A stretch of DNA of 64,000 nucleotides from Rufibacter tibetensis (GCF_001310085.1 NZ_CP012643.1:5090001-5154000), one strand, 5' to 3'; positions 1-10,020 are shown, numbered from the stretch's first letter. Made by a program: numbers and translations. The notes: a model not told the origin generated them from the sequence alone.

Positions 1-1
1 C

Positions 2-1033
2 GACTTTCACATTCACTATGCCCTGAAGGCAAATGCCAACGCTCCTATTTTGGCCGAAGTGCTGGAAAGAGGCTTTGGGGCAGACTGCGTGAGCGGGAAC
101 GAAGTGCGCAGAGCGCTGGAAGCAGGTTTCGCCCCAGACCAGATTGTTTTTGCAGGTGTGGGTAAGTCTGATGCCGAAATCAACTTTGCATTGGATTCTA
201 ACATCTTTTGCTTCAACTCTGAGTCTGTACAGGAGCTGGAGGTCATTCAGGAGCTGGCAGCAGCCAAAGGGAAAACCGCTCAGGTGGCGCTGCGAATTAA
301 TCCGAACGTGGATGCTTACACGCACAAGCACATTACGACTGGGCTGGAGGAAAACAAATTTGGGATTAACGTCTGGGAGTTGGAAGAGCTGGTACCTAGA
401 TTTTCTCAGTGGCCAAATTTGAAACTCATTGGCTTACACTTCCACATTGGATCTCAGATAACCGACCTTAGGGCGTTTGAAAACCTATGTGTAAGAGTGA
501 ATGAGTTGCAACAATGGTTTGAAGAAAAAGGCTTGGTGTTCCCACACCTGAATGTAGGTGGCGGACTTGGCGTAGACTACCGTACACCGGAGGAAAACCC
601 CATTGCAGACTTTGCGGCGTATTTCGCCATTTTCAACAAACTGCTGGAAAAACGTCCGGGCCAGGTAATTCACTTTGAATTAGGTAGGGCGTTGGTTGCA
701 CCAAGCGGAAACCTTGTTTCAAAGGTACTTTACCTAAAACACGGCCAAAAGACAAACTTCGTGATTTTGGATGCAGGTATGACGGAACTGATGCGCCCGG
801 CTCTTTACCAGGCTTACCATAAAATTGAGAACCTCACCAGCGAGTTGCCGCCTATGACCTATGACATTGTAGGCCCCATTTGCGAATCAACTGACTGTTT
901 CTCTAAAGCCACTGAACTGCCAGAAACAAAACGCGGTGATCTGGTTGCCATCAGAACAGCCGGAGCCTATGGTGAAGTGATGGTCTCTGAATACAACCTT
1001 CGGGACAGAGTTCAGGCTATTTACTTAACCTAG
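2..1033 (+). CDS. lysA: Diaminopimelate decarboxylase, 5' end outside window
   Basis: PLP enzyme of the alanine-racemase fold that decarboxylates meso-diaminopimelate to L-lysine in the cytosol. The reading frame is open from base 2 (FHIHYALKANANAP), which contains the family's PLP-lysine motif YALKAN, so the gene starts upstream of the window. Visible motifs are HFHIGSQI, the glycine-rich phosphate-binding NVGGGLGVDY, the substrate-binding ICESTDCF and the C-terminal GAYGEVMVSEYN. Roughly 50 N-terminal residues are missing compared with a usual length near 390-420. It converges on the metY-metX-hom operon, so this is an aspartate-family amino acid neighbourhood. A strong palindromic terminator follows at 1067-1121. 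Identity is secure. Confidence 0.95.
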   Translation, partial: DFHIHYALKANANAPILAEVLERGFGADCVSGNEVRRALEAGFAPDQIVFAGVGKSDAEINFALDSNIFCFNSESVQELEVIQELAAAKGKTAQVALRINPNVDAYTHKHITTGLEENKFGINVWELEELVPRFSQWPNLKLIGLHFHIGSQITDLRAFENLCVRVNELQQWFEEKGLVFPHLNVGGGLGVDYRTPEENPIADFAAYFAIFNKLLEKRPGQVIHFELGRALVAPSGNLVSKVLYLKHGQKTNFVILDAGMTELMRPALYQAYHKIENLTSELPPMTYDIVGPICESTDCFSKATELPETKRGDLVAIRTAGAYGEVMVSEYNLRDRVQAIYLT

Positions 1034-1066
1034 TTTCCTGCAGCGCGAGGACTGACTTTTATTTTT

Positions 1067-1121
1067 AGAGCCTCCTGTTTAGGAGCAGTTTTAGTAAAAC
1101 TGCTCCTAAACAGGAGGCTCT
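1067..1121 (+). terminator. Palindromic terminator after lysA
   Basis: Two perfect 27-nt arms (1067-1093 and 1095-1121) flank a single loop base at 1094. The right arm runs into a T tract ending at 1126. The inner part (1074-1114) is a perfect copy of the dispersed palindromic motif described in the findings. Confidence 0.85.
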
Positions 1122-1284
1122 TTTTTGATCAGGTGGAATTGGCCTATTTGGCGATACCACTCTAATTCCGATTATCTAAGCTAGTCTATTTGTCAAGTAC
1201 AATTGGTCATTAAAACCGCTCTATAGATAAAGAGCTAAAAAACAGAGTACATCTTCAATTCTGAAAATGGCCTTAAAACGAAAA

Positions 1285-1306
1285 CACCCGCCATTATTGC
1301 CGGGTG
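1285..1306 (-). terminator. Terminator of metY-metX-hom operon
   Basis: The stem CACCCG/CGGGTG has a 10-nt loop. Read on the minus strand it is followed by TTTTCGTTTT, the layout of an intrinsic terminator. It lies about 100 nt past the hom stop codon. Confidence 0.75.
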
Positions 1307-1403
1307 CCTGCGAGGGTAAAACGAACTAAATAAAACAAGCTACTTTCTATGGGGAGCTCACCCCTTTATATCTGGCAGAGTAAACTTCTATTCAACTTTG
1401 AGA

Positions 1404-2651
1404 TTAAGATACCTGCACTCTTTCTTTGGATCGCTTCACATGAGCTCCTACAAAGTCAGAAGACAAAGCCATGATGTACGCTCCAGCTTTTCTGATTTGC
1501 TCCTGCTCTCTTATCAGATTACCCAAGGAAACGGTACCAATCACGCTGAAAGAATCATTTTCCCGCTGAACATTTTGGAGGTTCGTTAATCCTAAAGACA
1601 CAATCAGGTCTGGCTCGCTGCTGCGGAGGTAAACCTCAAACTCAAAATCAAGGGCAAGTGCTGGCGCGTTGGTAGTTTTGTGTAACTTTTTGTATCCGTA
1701 AGAATACCCGCTGTTGATAGAAACTATATCTGACAACACGGCGGCTCCGGTGGGGTGACCACCTGCACCACGTCCTTTGAACAGCTGAGCACCTGAGTAG
1801 GCGCCTTGCACCACTACTCCGTTGAACTCCTGCTCTACCACAAATAAATCATCTGAGGCATCAACCAGACTTGGCAACACTACCGGTACAAGTTCGCCGT
1901 CTGAGGTTAGATGCGCAGAGGCTACCATCTTTATAACAGAGCCGTTCTTTTTGGCAAAGTCACAATCTTCGCCCGATAAATAATCAATACCAAAGAATGC
2001 TACTTCCTCAGGGGCAATTGGTCTGCCAAAGGCATGTGCCGTTAATATGCATAGTTTATGGCGAGAGTCTGCCCCTGCCACGTCTAACCAAGGATCTAAT
2101 TCAGCAAATCCCTTATCTTGCGCTTCTTTCAAAGCTTCGGCGTAGCCTTTCTGCAGTTTGAAGATCTGGCTCAGGATGTAATTGGAAGAACCATTTAAAA
2201 TTCCATGCACCCGCTCCAACGGTTCATTGGAAAAGTACTCCTCAACCGTTCTAATGATTGGAATGCCTCCGGCTACGGCGGCCTCATATAAGAGGACGCC
2301 TCCAAATTCCTGCTGCAATTGAAGGAGTTCAGGCAAGTGGTAAGCAACCAGCTTTTTGTTTGCAGTCACCACTTTCTTACCCCGGCGTAAAGCTTCGGTT
2401 ACAATGGTGTACGCCTCATTGGCATCACTTATGGCTTCCACCAGAATATCCAAGCTTTCATCCTGAAGTACCTCCAGCGGATCATACGTAAAGCTTTCTG
2501 TAGGCAAAGGCCGAAGCTTTTTAGGGTCTTTCACGCAAATACGCTCTACTTTATAAGGAAGCGCTTCTTCGCGGGAAAGGATATCATATAAGCCCTGGCC
2601 TACGCAACCAAACCCAAACAAACCAATTTTTAGAAGACGGTGGGAATCCAT
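1404..2651 (-). CDS. hom: Homoserine dehydrogenase
   Basis: Reduces aspartate semialdehyde to homoserine with NAD(P)H, the branch point to threonine and methionine. The N-terminal Rossmann motif is GLFGFGCVGQGL (residues about 9-20). TANKKLVAYH and the catalytic-domain segments GGIPIIRTVEEY, GILNGSSNYIL and ELDPWLDVAGADSRHK are typical of the family. At 415 residues it has the NAD-binding and catalytic domains but no obvious C-terminal ACT domain, although some sequence remains after the catalytic domain. The start overlaps the end of metX by 22 bases, so the two are translationally linked. It is the last gene of the SAM-riboswitch-controlled operon. Confidence 0.95.
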   Translation of the reverse strand: MDSHRLLKIGLFGFGCVGQGLYDILSREEALPYKVERICVKDPKKLRPLPTESFTYDPLEVLQDESLDILVEAISDANEAYTIVTEALRRGKKVVTANKKLVAYHLPELLQLQQEFGGVLLYEAAVAGGIPIIRTVEEYFSNEPLERVHGILNGSSNYILSQIFKLQKGYAEALKEAQDKGFAELDPWLDVAGADSRHKLCILTAHAFGRPIAPEEVAFFGIDYLSGEDCDFAKKNGSVIKMVASAHLTSDGELVPVVLPSLVDASDDLFVVEQEFNGVVVQGAYSGAQLFKGRGAGGHPTGAAVLSDIVSINSGYSYGYKKLHKTTNAPALALDFEFEVYLRSSEPDLIVSLGLTNLQNVQRENDSFSVIGTVSLGNLIREQEQIRKAGAYIMALSSDFVGAHVKRSKERVQVS

Positions 2652-3685
2652 GTTTTTCTCTGTTGTTTTTTTTGTAAAAAAGTATCTAAAAGATGGCTTA
2701 ACTGAGCCGTCTCTAATAAAAAGCCATCATGTCCGGCTTCTGAATGAATGATTTGAAAAGAAGCATTTGGAATATACTTGGAGACAAAACGCTGCTCATT
2801 CACGGGGAAGAGCTGGTCTTTGTCTACTCCAATCACCAGGGTTTCAGCTTGTACCTGCCGAAGTGCCTCTTCCAGCCCCCCTCTGTTCCGGCCTACGTTA
2901 TGGCTGTCCATCATTTTGGTTAGCTGCCAGTAAGAGAAGGCGTTGAACCGTTTGGCTAATTTTTCGCCCTGGTATTGCTGGTAAGTAGCCGCCCGGTAAA
3001 TCTGTTTCAGATCAGAGGAGCTTTCCTTCTGTGCCTGGTTGTAGGAATTGTAAGTGCGGTAAGACAACAAGGCGACCGACCTAGCAGTTTTCATACCTTC
3101 CAAACCTGCGTCATCGGTGGCAAGTTGCCAAGTCATATCCTGTTCAATGGCCATACGCTGGCTTTCGTTCAGGGCTATGGCCCATGGAGTTTGGCGGGCG
3201 TTTGCGGCAATCTGTACCAGACGGCGGGTAACCTCAGGGTATTCTACTGCCCATTCCAGTGCCTGCTGTCCTCCAATAGAACCACCAATCAAAACGTTTA
3301 TCTGTTCAATTTCCAGATGTTCCCTTAAGGCGTCAAACGCTTTAACAGAATCTCTGATGGTGAGGATTGGAAATTTATGGTAGTAGGGCCTTCCTGTATC
3401 AGGGTTCTGGCTCAAGGGTCCGGTAGAACCATAGCAACTACCCAGGGAATTTGCACAAACTATGAAGTGTTTAGCTGGATCAAAAGTTTTTCCCTCCCCG
3501 AACAAATCACCCCACCAGTCTTTCACGAAGGCGTTACCGGTAAAGGCATGGCACACCCACACCACATTGCTGCTGTCTTCATTCAAAGTACCCCAGGTAG
3601 TGTAGAAGAGTTGGAAGCCGGGCAACGTTTGCCCAGACTCCAACGTGAATTCATCTGTGTAATTAAAAACGCGTCCTTTCAACAT
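2630..3685 (-). CDS. metX: Homoserine O-acetyltransferase
   Basis: Alpha/beta-hydrolase-fold enzyme that acetylates homoserine with acetyl-CoA to give O-acetylhomoserine, the substrate of MetY encoded just upstream. The nucleophile elbow is GGSIGGQQALEW; the acid and His are in VIGVDKDQLFP and HSEAGHDGFLLE. HAFTGNAF near residue 46 and NSLGSCYGSTGP are family signatures. The length of 351 residues is normal. It lies 12 bases after the metY stop codon and overlaps hom by 22 bases, so the three form one operon. The family also contains succinyltransferases; I call the acetyl form from its pairing with an O-acetylhomoserine sulfhydrylase. Confidence 0.95.
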   Translation of the reverse strand: MLKGRVFNYTDEFTLESGQTLPGFQLFYTTWGTLNEDSSNVVWVCHAFTGNAFVKDWWGDLFGEGKTFDPAKHFIVCANSLGSCYGSTGPLSQNPDTGRPYYHKFPILTIRDSVKAFDALREHLEIEQINVLIGGSIGGQQALEWAVEYPEVTRRLVQIAANARQTPWAIALNESQRMAIEQDMTWQLATDDAGLEGMKTARSVALLSYRTYNSYNQAQKESSSDLKQIYRAATYQQYQGEKLAKRFNAFSYWQLTKMMDSHNVGRNRGGLEEALRQVQAETLVIGVDKDQLFPVNEQRFVSKYIPNASFQIIHSEAGHDGFLLETAQLSHLLDTFLQKKQQRKTWIPTVF

Positions 3686-3697
3686 GGCTGTTACTCC

Positions 3698-5121
<1,424 letters not shown>

Positions 5122-5159
5122 CCCCTAAAGAAAAAATTAACTAACTTTAGCTGAAGGGA

Positions 5160-5303
5160 TTAGCGACAACAGCAACAAATATCCGTCATGGAAATTGTGC
5201 GCATTCGCGTAATGGATGAGATAATAATTCGTGTGTTACCGTTTGCCGCCATGGTCAGGTGCGGCGCTGCATTGTCAGAAGTGGCTTTGATTTGATTTTC
5301 CAT
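5160..5303 (-). CDS. Putative poly-cysteine leader peptide of the metY operon
   Basis: A 47-codon ORF running from ATG at 5303 to TAA at 5160. It begins MENQIKATSD and ends MTDICCCCR-stop, so four consecutive Cys codons (TGT TGC TGT TGT) sit just before the last sense codon. Its ATG lies 10 nt after the 3' strand of the riboswitch P1 helix, and its stop is 130 nt before the metY ATG. Internal ATGs at codons 18, 34 and 39 could give shorter versions, the shortest being MTDICCCCR. A run of codons for a regulated amino acid at the end of a leader ORF is the hallmark of ribosome-mediated attenuation. The translation is read directly from the sequence; the regulatory role is inferred. Confidence 0.6.
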   Translation of the reverse strand: MENQIKATSDNAAPHLTMAANGNTRIIISSITRMRTISMTDICCCCR

Positions 5304-5312
5304 CTTCGTATC

Positions 5313-5427
5313 AATTTATATTCCCCAGGTGGCAATATGTCCCCTGGGATCAGGAATTAGCACCTTACACGGCTGGTAGGTTGCTAGAGCTTCATTGAGC
5401 CTGTCTCTCCGCTCTTCTTTATAAATC
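5313..5427 (-). ncRNA. SAM-I (S-box) riboswitch
   Basis: On the minus strand the segment carries the S-box landmarks in order: P1 5' strand ATTTATA (about 5420-5426), AGAGCGGAGAGACAGGCTC, AATGAAGC, TAGCAACCTACCAGCC, the highly conserved GGTGCTAATTCC (5354-5365), a P4 hairpin with arms CCCAGG/CCTGGG (5323-5346), and the P1 3' strand TATAAAT (5314-5320). The aptamer binds S-adenosylmethionine and normally switches off methionine genes, which fits the metY-metX-hom operon downstream. I see no strong terminator directly after it. Instead the leader ORF starts 10 nt later, so the expression platform may act through that ORF. Confidence 0.92.
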
Positions 5428-5455
5428 AACTACCGGAATAATTGACTTGATGCTG

Positions 5456-5486
5456 CAAATCTATCAACCAAAACTTAAACCCCAAA
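5456..5486 (-). promoter_or_regulatory. Bacteroidetes-type promoter of the metY operon
   Basis: On the minus strand TTTG (5483-5486), a 19-base spacer and TAGATTTG (5456-5463) match the Bacteroidetes sigma consensus (TTTG / TAnnTTTG) exactly. Transcription would begin near 5450, about 25 nt before the riboswitch P1 helix. Confidence 0.75.
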
Positions 5487-5578
5487 TAAATTTAGAAATT
5501 TTTTAACATTTATTTTTAAATACAAACAATTGTTAGTAAATGGAGTGCAGAAGGAGGAGATTTGATAAAAGAATAATA

Positions 5579-5608
5579 TTGCCCCGTCTGTATCCTTTTC
5601 TAACTTTG
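5579..5608 (+). promoter_or_regulatory. Bacteroidetes-type promoter of purC
   Basis: TTG (5579-5581), a 19-base spacer and TAACTTTG (5601-5608) match the TTG / TAnnTTTG consensus. The predicted start near 5613 leaves a leader of about 15 nt before the purC ATG, so no room remains for a purine riboswitch. Confidence 0.7.
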
Positions 5609-5627
5609 TCTTCCTTAGTCATCTGCT

Positions 5628-6563
5628 ATGCAAGCGTTAAAAGAAACAAATTTCCACTTTCCAGAACAGACCGGGTTTTACCGTGGCAAAGTAAGGGATG
5701 TGTATTACTTCAAAGACAAATTAGCCCTTGTGGCCACTGACCGCATCTCAGCCTTTGATGTGGTATTACCTAGGGCTATTCCCTACAAAGGACAAGTTCT
5801 TAACCAGATTGCCGCTTCTTTTCTGGAAGCTACGGCCAGTGTGGTTCCTAACTGGGTATTAAACCAACCAGCCCCTAACGTGACTATTGGTCGCCAGTGC
5901 GAAACATTCAAAGTGGAGATGGTGATCAGGGGATATCTGGCCGGACATGCCTGGCGGGAATACAGCGCTGGCAAACGTACTTTATGTGGGGTTACTTTGC
6001 CCGAAGGTTTGAGAGAAAATGATCCTTTTCCAGAGCCTATTATCACTCCTACCACCAAGGCCGCTGAAGGTCATGATGAAGACATCTCAAGAGAAGAAAT
6101 CCTGCGCCAAGGAATTGTCTCTAAACAGGATTACGTCCAACTAGAGGCCTACACCCGAGCGCTCTTTCAAAAAGGTACTGAGCTGGCTGCAGAAAGAGGA
6201 TTGATATTAGTTGATACAAAATATGAGTTCGGGAAAGCAGATGGCATCATTTATGTAATAGATGAAATACATACGCCAGATTCTTCAAGATTCTTTTACT
6301 CAGAGGGTTATGAAGAGCGGCAAAAAAGCGGAGAACCACAAAGACAACTTTCAAAGGAATTTGTACGTCAATGGTTGATTGAGAATGGGTTTCAGGGAAA
6401 AGATGGCCAGCAAGTACCAGAAATGACCGATGCTAAAGTTTCTGAAATCTCTCAGCGTTACATAGAATTATACGAAAAGCTACTGGGCAAAAAGTTCCTC
6501 CCCCAAGACTATGCCAGTCAGCCACATACACTGCAAGAAAGCATTGCGGCCAACATTTTTTAG
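5628..6563 (+). CDS. purC: SAICAR synthetase (phosphoribosylaminoimidazole-succinocarboxamide synthase)
   Basis: ATP-dependent ligation of CAIR and aspartate in de novo purine synthesis. Family signatures are GKVRDVYYF near residue 20, [13 protein letters not shown] near residue 37, [14 protein letters not shown] (about 98-111), [16 protein letters not shown] and [10 protein letters not shown]. At 311 residues it belongs to the longer form found in Bacteroidetes and yeast rather than the roughly 240-residue proteobacterial form. It has its own promoter and is transcribed away from the metY leader. STAS and rnz genes follow on the same strand and may be read through. Confidence 0.96.
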   Translation: MQALKETNFHFPEQTGFYRGKVRDVYYFKDKLALVATDRISAFDVVLPRAIPYKGQVLNQIAASFLEATASVVPNWVLNQPAPNVTIGRQCETFKVEMVIRGYLAGHAWREYSAGKRTLCGVTLPEGLRENDPFPEPIITPTTKAAEGHDEDISREEILRQGIVSKQDYVQLEAYTRALFQKGTELAAERGLILVDTKYEFGKADGIIYVIDEIHTPDSSRFFYSEGYEERQKSGEPQRQLSKEFVRQWLIENGFQGKDGQQVPEMTDAKVSEISQRYIELYEKLLGKKFLPQDYASQPHTLQESIAANIF

Positions 6564-6631
6564 CTTACATTGTTAAAGATATTCCACCAAAAATTGGTAG
6601 ATTCGCACTCTAAACCTTTTTGCTGTTACTT

Positions 6632-7009
6632 ATGAAGTACACAATTGATAAAAAAGAGAATTACACCATCATCACTATAGATGAAAAGAAACTAGACACC
6701 ACAATCGCTCCTGATTTGAAGTCTGAGTTTGTGAAGTTGAATGCAGAAGGTATTACTAACCTGATCCTAGATCTTACCAACGTAAAATATACTGATTCCT
6801 CTGGCCTTTCCTCTATATTGATTGCTAATCGTCTTTGCAATTCTTCCGGAGGGGTACTTATTCTTACTGGCTTGCAAGAGCACGTAACTAAATTGATCAC
6901 GATTTCTAAACTGGAGTCTGTGTTGAACATTCTTCCTACTGTTGAAGAAGGCATTGACCGTGTGTTTCTGCACGAGATTGAGAGCGATCTAACCAAAAAA
7001 GAAGAATAG
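6632..7009 (+). CDS. STAS-domain anti-sigma-factor-antagonist-like protein
   Basis: Single STAS domain of 125 residues, similar to SpoIIAA/RsbV-type proteins that bind anti-sigma kinases. The core NLILDLTNVKYTDSSGLSSI includes the conserved serine region DSSG (about residues 54-57) that such proteins phosphorylate. I use the ATG at 6632 (MKYTIDKK) rather than the TTG four codons earlier. The C-terminal tail is charged (SDLTKKEE). It is followed 19 nt later by rnz, an arrangement I take as an operon. No cognate kinase or phosphatase lies in the window, so the partner is unknown. Confidence 0.85.
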   Translation: MKYTIDKKENYTIITIDEKKLDTTIAPDLKSEFVKLNAEGITNLILDLTNVKYTDSSGLSSILIANRLCNSSGGVLILTGLQEHVTKLITISKLESVLNILPTVEEGIDRVFLHEIESDLTKKEE

Positions 7010-7028
7010 TCATTAAGCGGGTTGCAGT

Positions 7029-7946
7029 TTGGATTTTGAGCTGAAAATACTTGGTAGCTCCTCTGCCACCCCGTCTTTTGAACGAAATCATACCGCCCAA
7101 CTCCTCACAGTTGGCAATCAGATCAACCTGATTGATTGCGGAGAAGGTACACAAATGCAGCTGATGCGCTATAAAGTAAAGCATCAGCGCATTTGTAACA
7201 TCTTTATAAGCCACCTTCACGGTGACCACTACTTTGGTTTAGCTGGCTTGCTCTCCACCATGCACCTGCAGCAGCGGACGGGCCATCTAAACCTTTTCGG
7301 TCCTAAAGGTTTAGCCGAAATCATTACTCTTCAATTCAAATACGGCGGTACCCAACTTCCCTACCACATCAACTTTGTGGAAGTGGATACCACTGTTTCC
7401 AGGAAAATCTTCGAAGACAAATACATGACGGTGCACACCCTGCCCATGCAGCACCGGGTGCCTTGTTGTGGATATTTGTTCCGGGAGAAACCCAAGCCCC
7501 GGCATCTCCTCAAAGGAAAGCTTCCCTCCTTTCTGACGCCACCTCAACTGGTGCGTTTAAAGTGGGGCGAAGACATCATAAATGAGCATGGTGATGTCCT
7601 AGTTCGCAACCAGGAGGTAACTTCTGCCCCTAAACGGAGCCGCAGCTACGCCTACTGTTCTGACACCAAATACAAGGAAGACATTCTGCCATTGGTTCAT
7701 GGGGTAGATCTGCTTTACCATGAGTCTACTTTCCTGAGTGACCTGGAACACCGAGCTACACATACGTTTCACAGCACCGCTGCTCAGGCAGCCACATTGG
7801 CCGAAAAGGCTCAGGTAAGACGTTTGTTGATTGGGCATTTTTCTGCCCGGTATAAGGATCTCTCGCCTCTGTTAGTGGAAGCTCAGTCTATTTTTCCTAA
7901 TACAGCTTTGGCGACAGAAGGGAAAACGATTAGTGTGTTAGAATAA
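7029..7946 (+). CDS. rnz: Ribonuclease Z
   Basis: Zinc-dependent endonuclease of the metallo-beta-lactamase fold that processes tRNA 3' ends. It shows LGSSSATPS at the N terminus, LIDCGEGTQMQL, the metal motif SHLHGDHYFGL (about residues 61-71), YCSDT and LIGHFSARY near the C terminus. The 305-residue length fits the bacterial short form. The start is TTG at 7029: the family's N-terminal strand begins there and no upstream ATG is in frame. It lies directly after the STAS gene. Confidence 0.95.
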   Translation: MDFELKILGSSSATPSFERNHTAQLLTVGNQINLIDCGEGTQMQLMRYKVKHQRICNIFISHLHGDHYFGLAGLLSTMHLQQRTGHLNLFGPKGLAEIITLQFKYGGTQLPYHINFVEVDTTVSRKIFEDKYMTVHTLPMQHRVPCCGYLFREKPKPRHLLKGKLPSFLTPPQLVRLKWGEDIINEHGDVLVRNQEVTSAPKRSRSYAYCSDTKYKEDILPLVHGVDLLYHESTFLSDLEHRATHTFHSTAAQAATLAEKAQVRRLLIGHFSARYKDLSPLLVEAQSIFPNTALATEGKTISVLE

Positions 7947-8539
7947 GGGTTTATTCTGAAAGCTTGTTCTGGTTTTAAGCAAATTGTGGGTTCAGAACTG
8001 GTGCATGGCTTTTGTTCTCGCTGGCGTGGTTGCTGGATGATGCGGTGCCTGTATGCTTGGTTGTTCTATCTTCTGCGGTAAGCGCTCACTGCCGCGAGGC
8101 CTCGTTTTTCCCTCTCGCACTGCCCATTCGTCCTGTGCTGTCTGCTCTTCTTAACTACTGCTTTTCTACGGCCAAAAGCGAGGCGCTCTAGGGAAAGACT
8201 GGAACAGGGGAAAGTAGCATAAGCCTTTTTCACTTATTCTTTACACTTCCCTCTCCATGATTCAAGTCTGTGACTTGGACCTATCATGACCTGAAGTTTG
8301 CAACTTCAGTGGGGCGAAAGACCCAGAAGCGAAATCTAGATTTACATCCAAAGCAGCATTCATGGAAAAACTTAAATAGTCTTAATGCTTAGTTTAAGGC
8401 ATACTTTATAAAATAAGGCTATAAAAGCATTCCCCCTATTATAGCAGTTCTGCAATTGTTGCAATCTCATTTCAAATTCACTGGCTTTCCCCCATCTTTA
8501 CAGCCAACATCATGATTCACTAATATCATCTTTACCTAA
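7947..8539 (+). other. 593-base gap between rnz and the queuosine-precursor transporter gene
   Basis: No convincing gene is present. The gap holds a small palindrome CGAGGCCTCG followed by TTTTT near 8095-8110, a possible terminator for rnz, and two REP-like hairpins at 8263-8309. I see no preQ1-type aptamer in front of the downstream transporter gene. Confidence 0.6.
8263..8309. repeat. Pair of REP-like hairpins
   Basis: Two hairpins of the same design lie 13 bases apart: CAAGTC-TGT-GACTTG (8263-8277) and CTGAAGTT-TGC-AACTTCAG (8291-8309). Both have perfect arms and 3-nt loops of related sequence. Paired short palindromes of this type are typical of dispersed REP elements. Confidence 0.6.
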
Positions 8540-9334
8540 ATGCAGCAGCTTTCTTCCTCTAAAACTTCTATGGGCTACAAGAAAAGGCAGCTCTTTATGG
8601 TGTTGTGTGGAATTTTTCTAACCAATGCCTTACTGGCGGAACTGATTGGAGTGAAGATTTTCTCGGGAGAAGGAGTATTTGGTTTGACTGGGGCGCAAGT
8701 GCCGGTGATGGGTACGAAATTAGATTTCAACCTGACGGCGGGGGTAATTATCTGGCCAGTCGTGTTTATCACTACAGATATTATTAATGAGTATTTCGGG
8801 AAAGATGGGGTAAAACGGATCAGCTTCTTGACAGCTGGGCTAATTGCCTATGCTTTTGTAGTGATACTGGCGGCTACGTCCTTACCTCCCGCCCAGTTTT
8901 GGCAAGACATCAACAGCCAAGGACCCAAAGGAGCAGCGTTCGACATAAATTTTGCCTTCAATAAAGTCTTCAGTCAAGGCCTGGGAATTATTGTAGGTTC
9001 TTTGGTCGCGTTTCTGGTTGGGCAACTTCTGGATGCTCATGTCTTTCATTTGCTGAAACGGCTGACAGGTAGCCGCAAAATCTGGTTAAGGGCTACGGGA
9101 TCTACGCTGATCTCGCAATTAGTAGATACGGTGGTGGTATTGTTTATTGCTTTCTACATCTTCGGGGATTGGGACCTTACTATGGTGCTTTCTGTATCTG
9201 TCATCAACTACCTGTACAAATTCACGGTGGCAGTTCTTTTAACGCCTTTGCTGTATGTGGCGCATTCAATTATTGACCGTTACCTGGCAGGTGATCAGGA
9301 AATCTCCACGGAACCTTTTCTGTCAAATGACTAA
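8540..9334 (+). CDS. Queuosine precursor transporter (VUT / YhhQ family)
   Basis: Integral inner-membrane protein of 264 residues with about six to seven hydrophobic segments (from LFMVLCGIFLTNALLAELIG near residue 19 to VAVLLTPLLYVAH near residue 237). The family (DUF165, YhhQ) imports queuosine precursors used to modify tRNA wobble bases. Signatures are NALLAELIGVKIF, WPVVFITTDIINEYFGKDGVKR and the late LISQLVDTVVVLFIAFY. It is 33 nt upstream of an alpha/beta-hydrolase gene, probably co-transcribed. The exact cargo (preQ0, preQ1 or queuine) cannot be read from the sequence. Confidence 0.88.
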   Translation: MQQLSSSKTSMGYKKRQLFMVLCGIFLTNALLAELIGVKIFSGEGVFGLTGAQVPVMGTKLDFNLTAGVIIWPVVFITTDIINEYFGKDGVKRISFLTAGLIAYAFVVILAATSLPPAQFWQDINSQGPKGAAFDINFAFNKVFSQGLGIIVGSLVAFLVGQLLDAHVFHLLKRLTGSRKIWLRATGSTLISQLVDTVVVLFIAFYIFGDWDLTMVLSVSVINYLYKFTVAVLLTPLLYVAHSIIDRYLAGDQEISTEPFLSND

Positions 9335-9366
9335 ACCTGCCCCTGTTTTCTGAGTAGACGACGTAC

Positions 9367-10020
9367 ATGCATTCCCCTCCCCTATACCTGCTCAGTGGTT
9401 TATGCGCTGATGAACGACTGTTTCAATTCCTTCAACTGCACCACCCTAACCCCAAAGTCATCCACTGGATCACCCCAGAACCCCATGACAGCATGGCAAC
9501 TTACGCTGGCAAGCTAATCCAGCAGATTGACTTGAGTCAAGGACCGCCTGTACTGTTGGGCTTGAGTTTTGGCGGCATGGTCATTCAGGAAATAGCGAAG
9601 CAGATTCCGGTAAAGCGGTTGATTTTGTTGTCCAGTTTAGCAGACACAAAAGAACTGCCCTGGCACTACAAACTAGCAGGCGCAATGCAGATGCAGAAGT
9701 GGGTACCTTTGGGTATGTTTAAGAATTGGGTTAAACCTGGCTATTGGCTGTTCGGGGCACATTCACAGGAAGAGAAACAGATCTTCAAATCTATCATTCA
9801 AGATACAGACATTACCTTTCTTCGCTGGTCACTTAACCAAATACTGAACTGGCGGCACAAAGCAACCTTTACTAACGTGGTAGTGATCCATGGTGATAAA
9901 GACAAGATTTTACCTCCTCCCTCTTTCCCCTATGTTCATCTCATCAAGGGCGGAGAGCACCTGATGGTGATGAGCCGTGCCGAGGAAGTCAGCAGGCTCA
10001 TCAATCAATACCTGAATTAA
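9367..10020 (+). CDS. Alpha/beta hydrolase of unknown substrate
   Basis: Compact alpha/beta hydrolase, 217 residues, cytosolic (no signal peptide). The oxyanion region is LLSGLCADERLF, the nucleophile elbow GLSFGGMV gives Ser at about residue 68, the acid is probably in VIHGDKDKILP and the His is in GGEHLMVM. The family covers esterases, lipases and peptidases, and no residue pattern narrows the substrate. It follows the transporter gene by 32 nt and precedes trpS. A half copy of the dispersed palindrome lies just after it (10035-10060). Confidence 0.8.
   Translation: MHSPPLYLLSGLCADERLFQFLQLHHPNPKVIHWITPEPHDSMATYAGKLIQQIDLSQGPPVLLGLSFGGMVIQEIAKQIPVKRLILLSSLADTKELPWHYKLAGAMQMQKWVPLGMFKNWVKPGYWLFGAHSQEEKQIFKSIIQDTDITFLRWSLNQILNWRHKATFTNVVVIHGDKDKILPPPSFPYVHLIKGGEHLMVMSRAEEVSRLINQYLN

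Larger units (their letters stand above)
1034..1403. other. Convergent gap lysA / hom
   Basis: This 370-base gap between convergent genes holds the lysA terminator, a half copy of the dispersed palindromic motif (about 1257-1283) and the terminator of the minus-strand met operon. I see no gene in it. Confidence 0.8.

Noticed and set aside
1398-1589. Plus-strand frame over the hom C terminus
   Set aside because: Fully inside a strongly supported gene on the other strand; a shadow frame.
8400-8539. preQ1 riboswitch before the queuosine-precursor transporter
   Set aside because: I could not find the short H-type pseudoknot pattern with its A-rich tail in this stretch.
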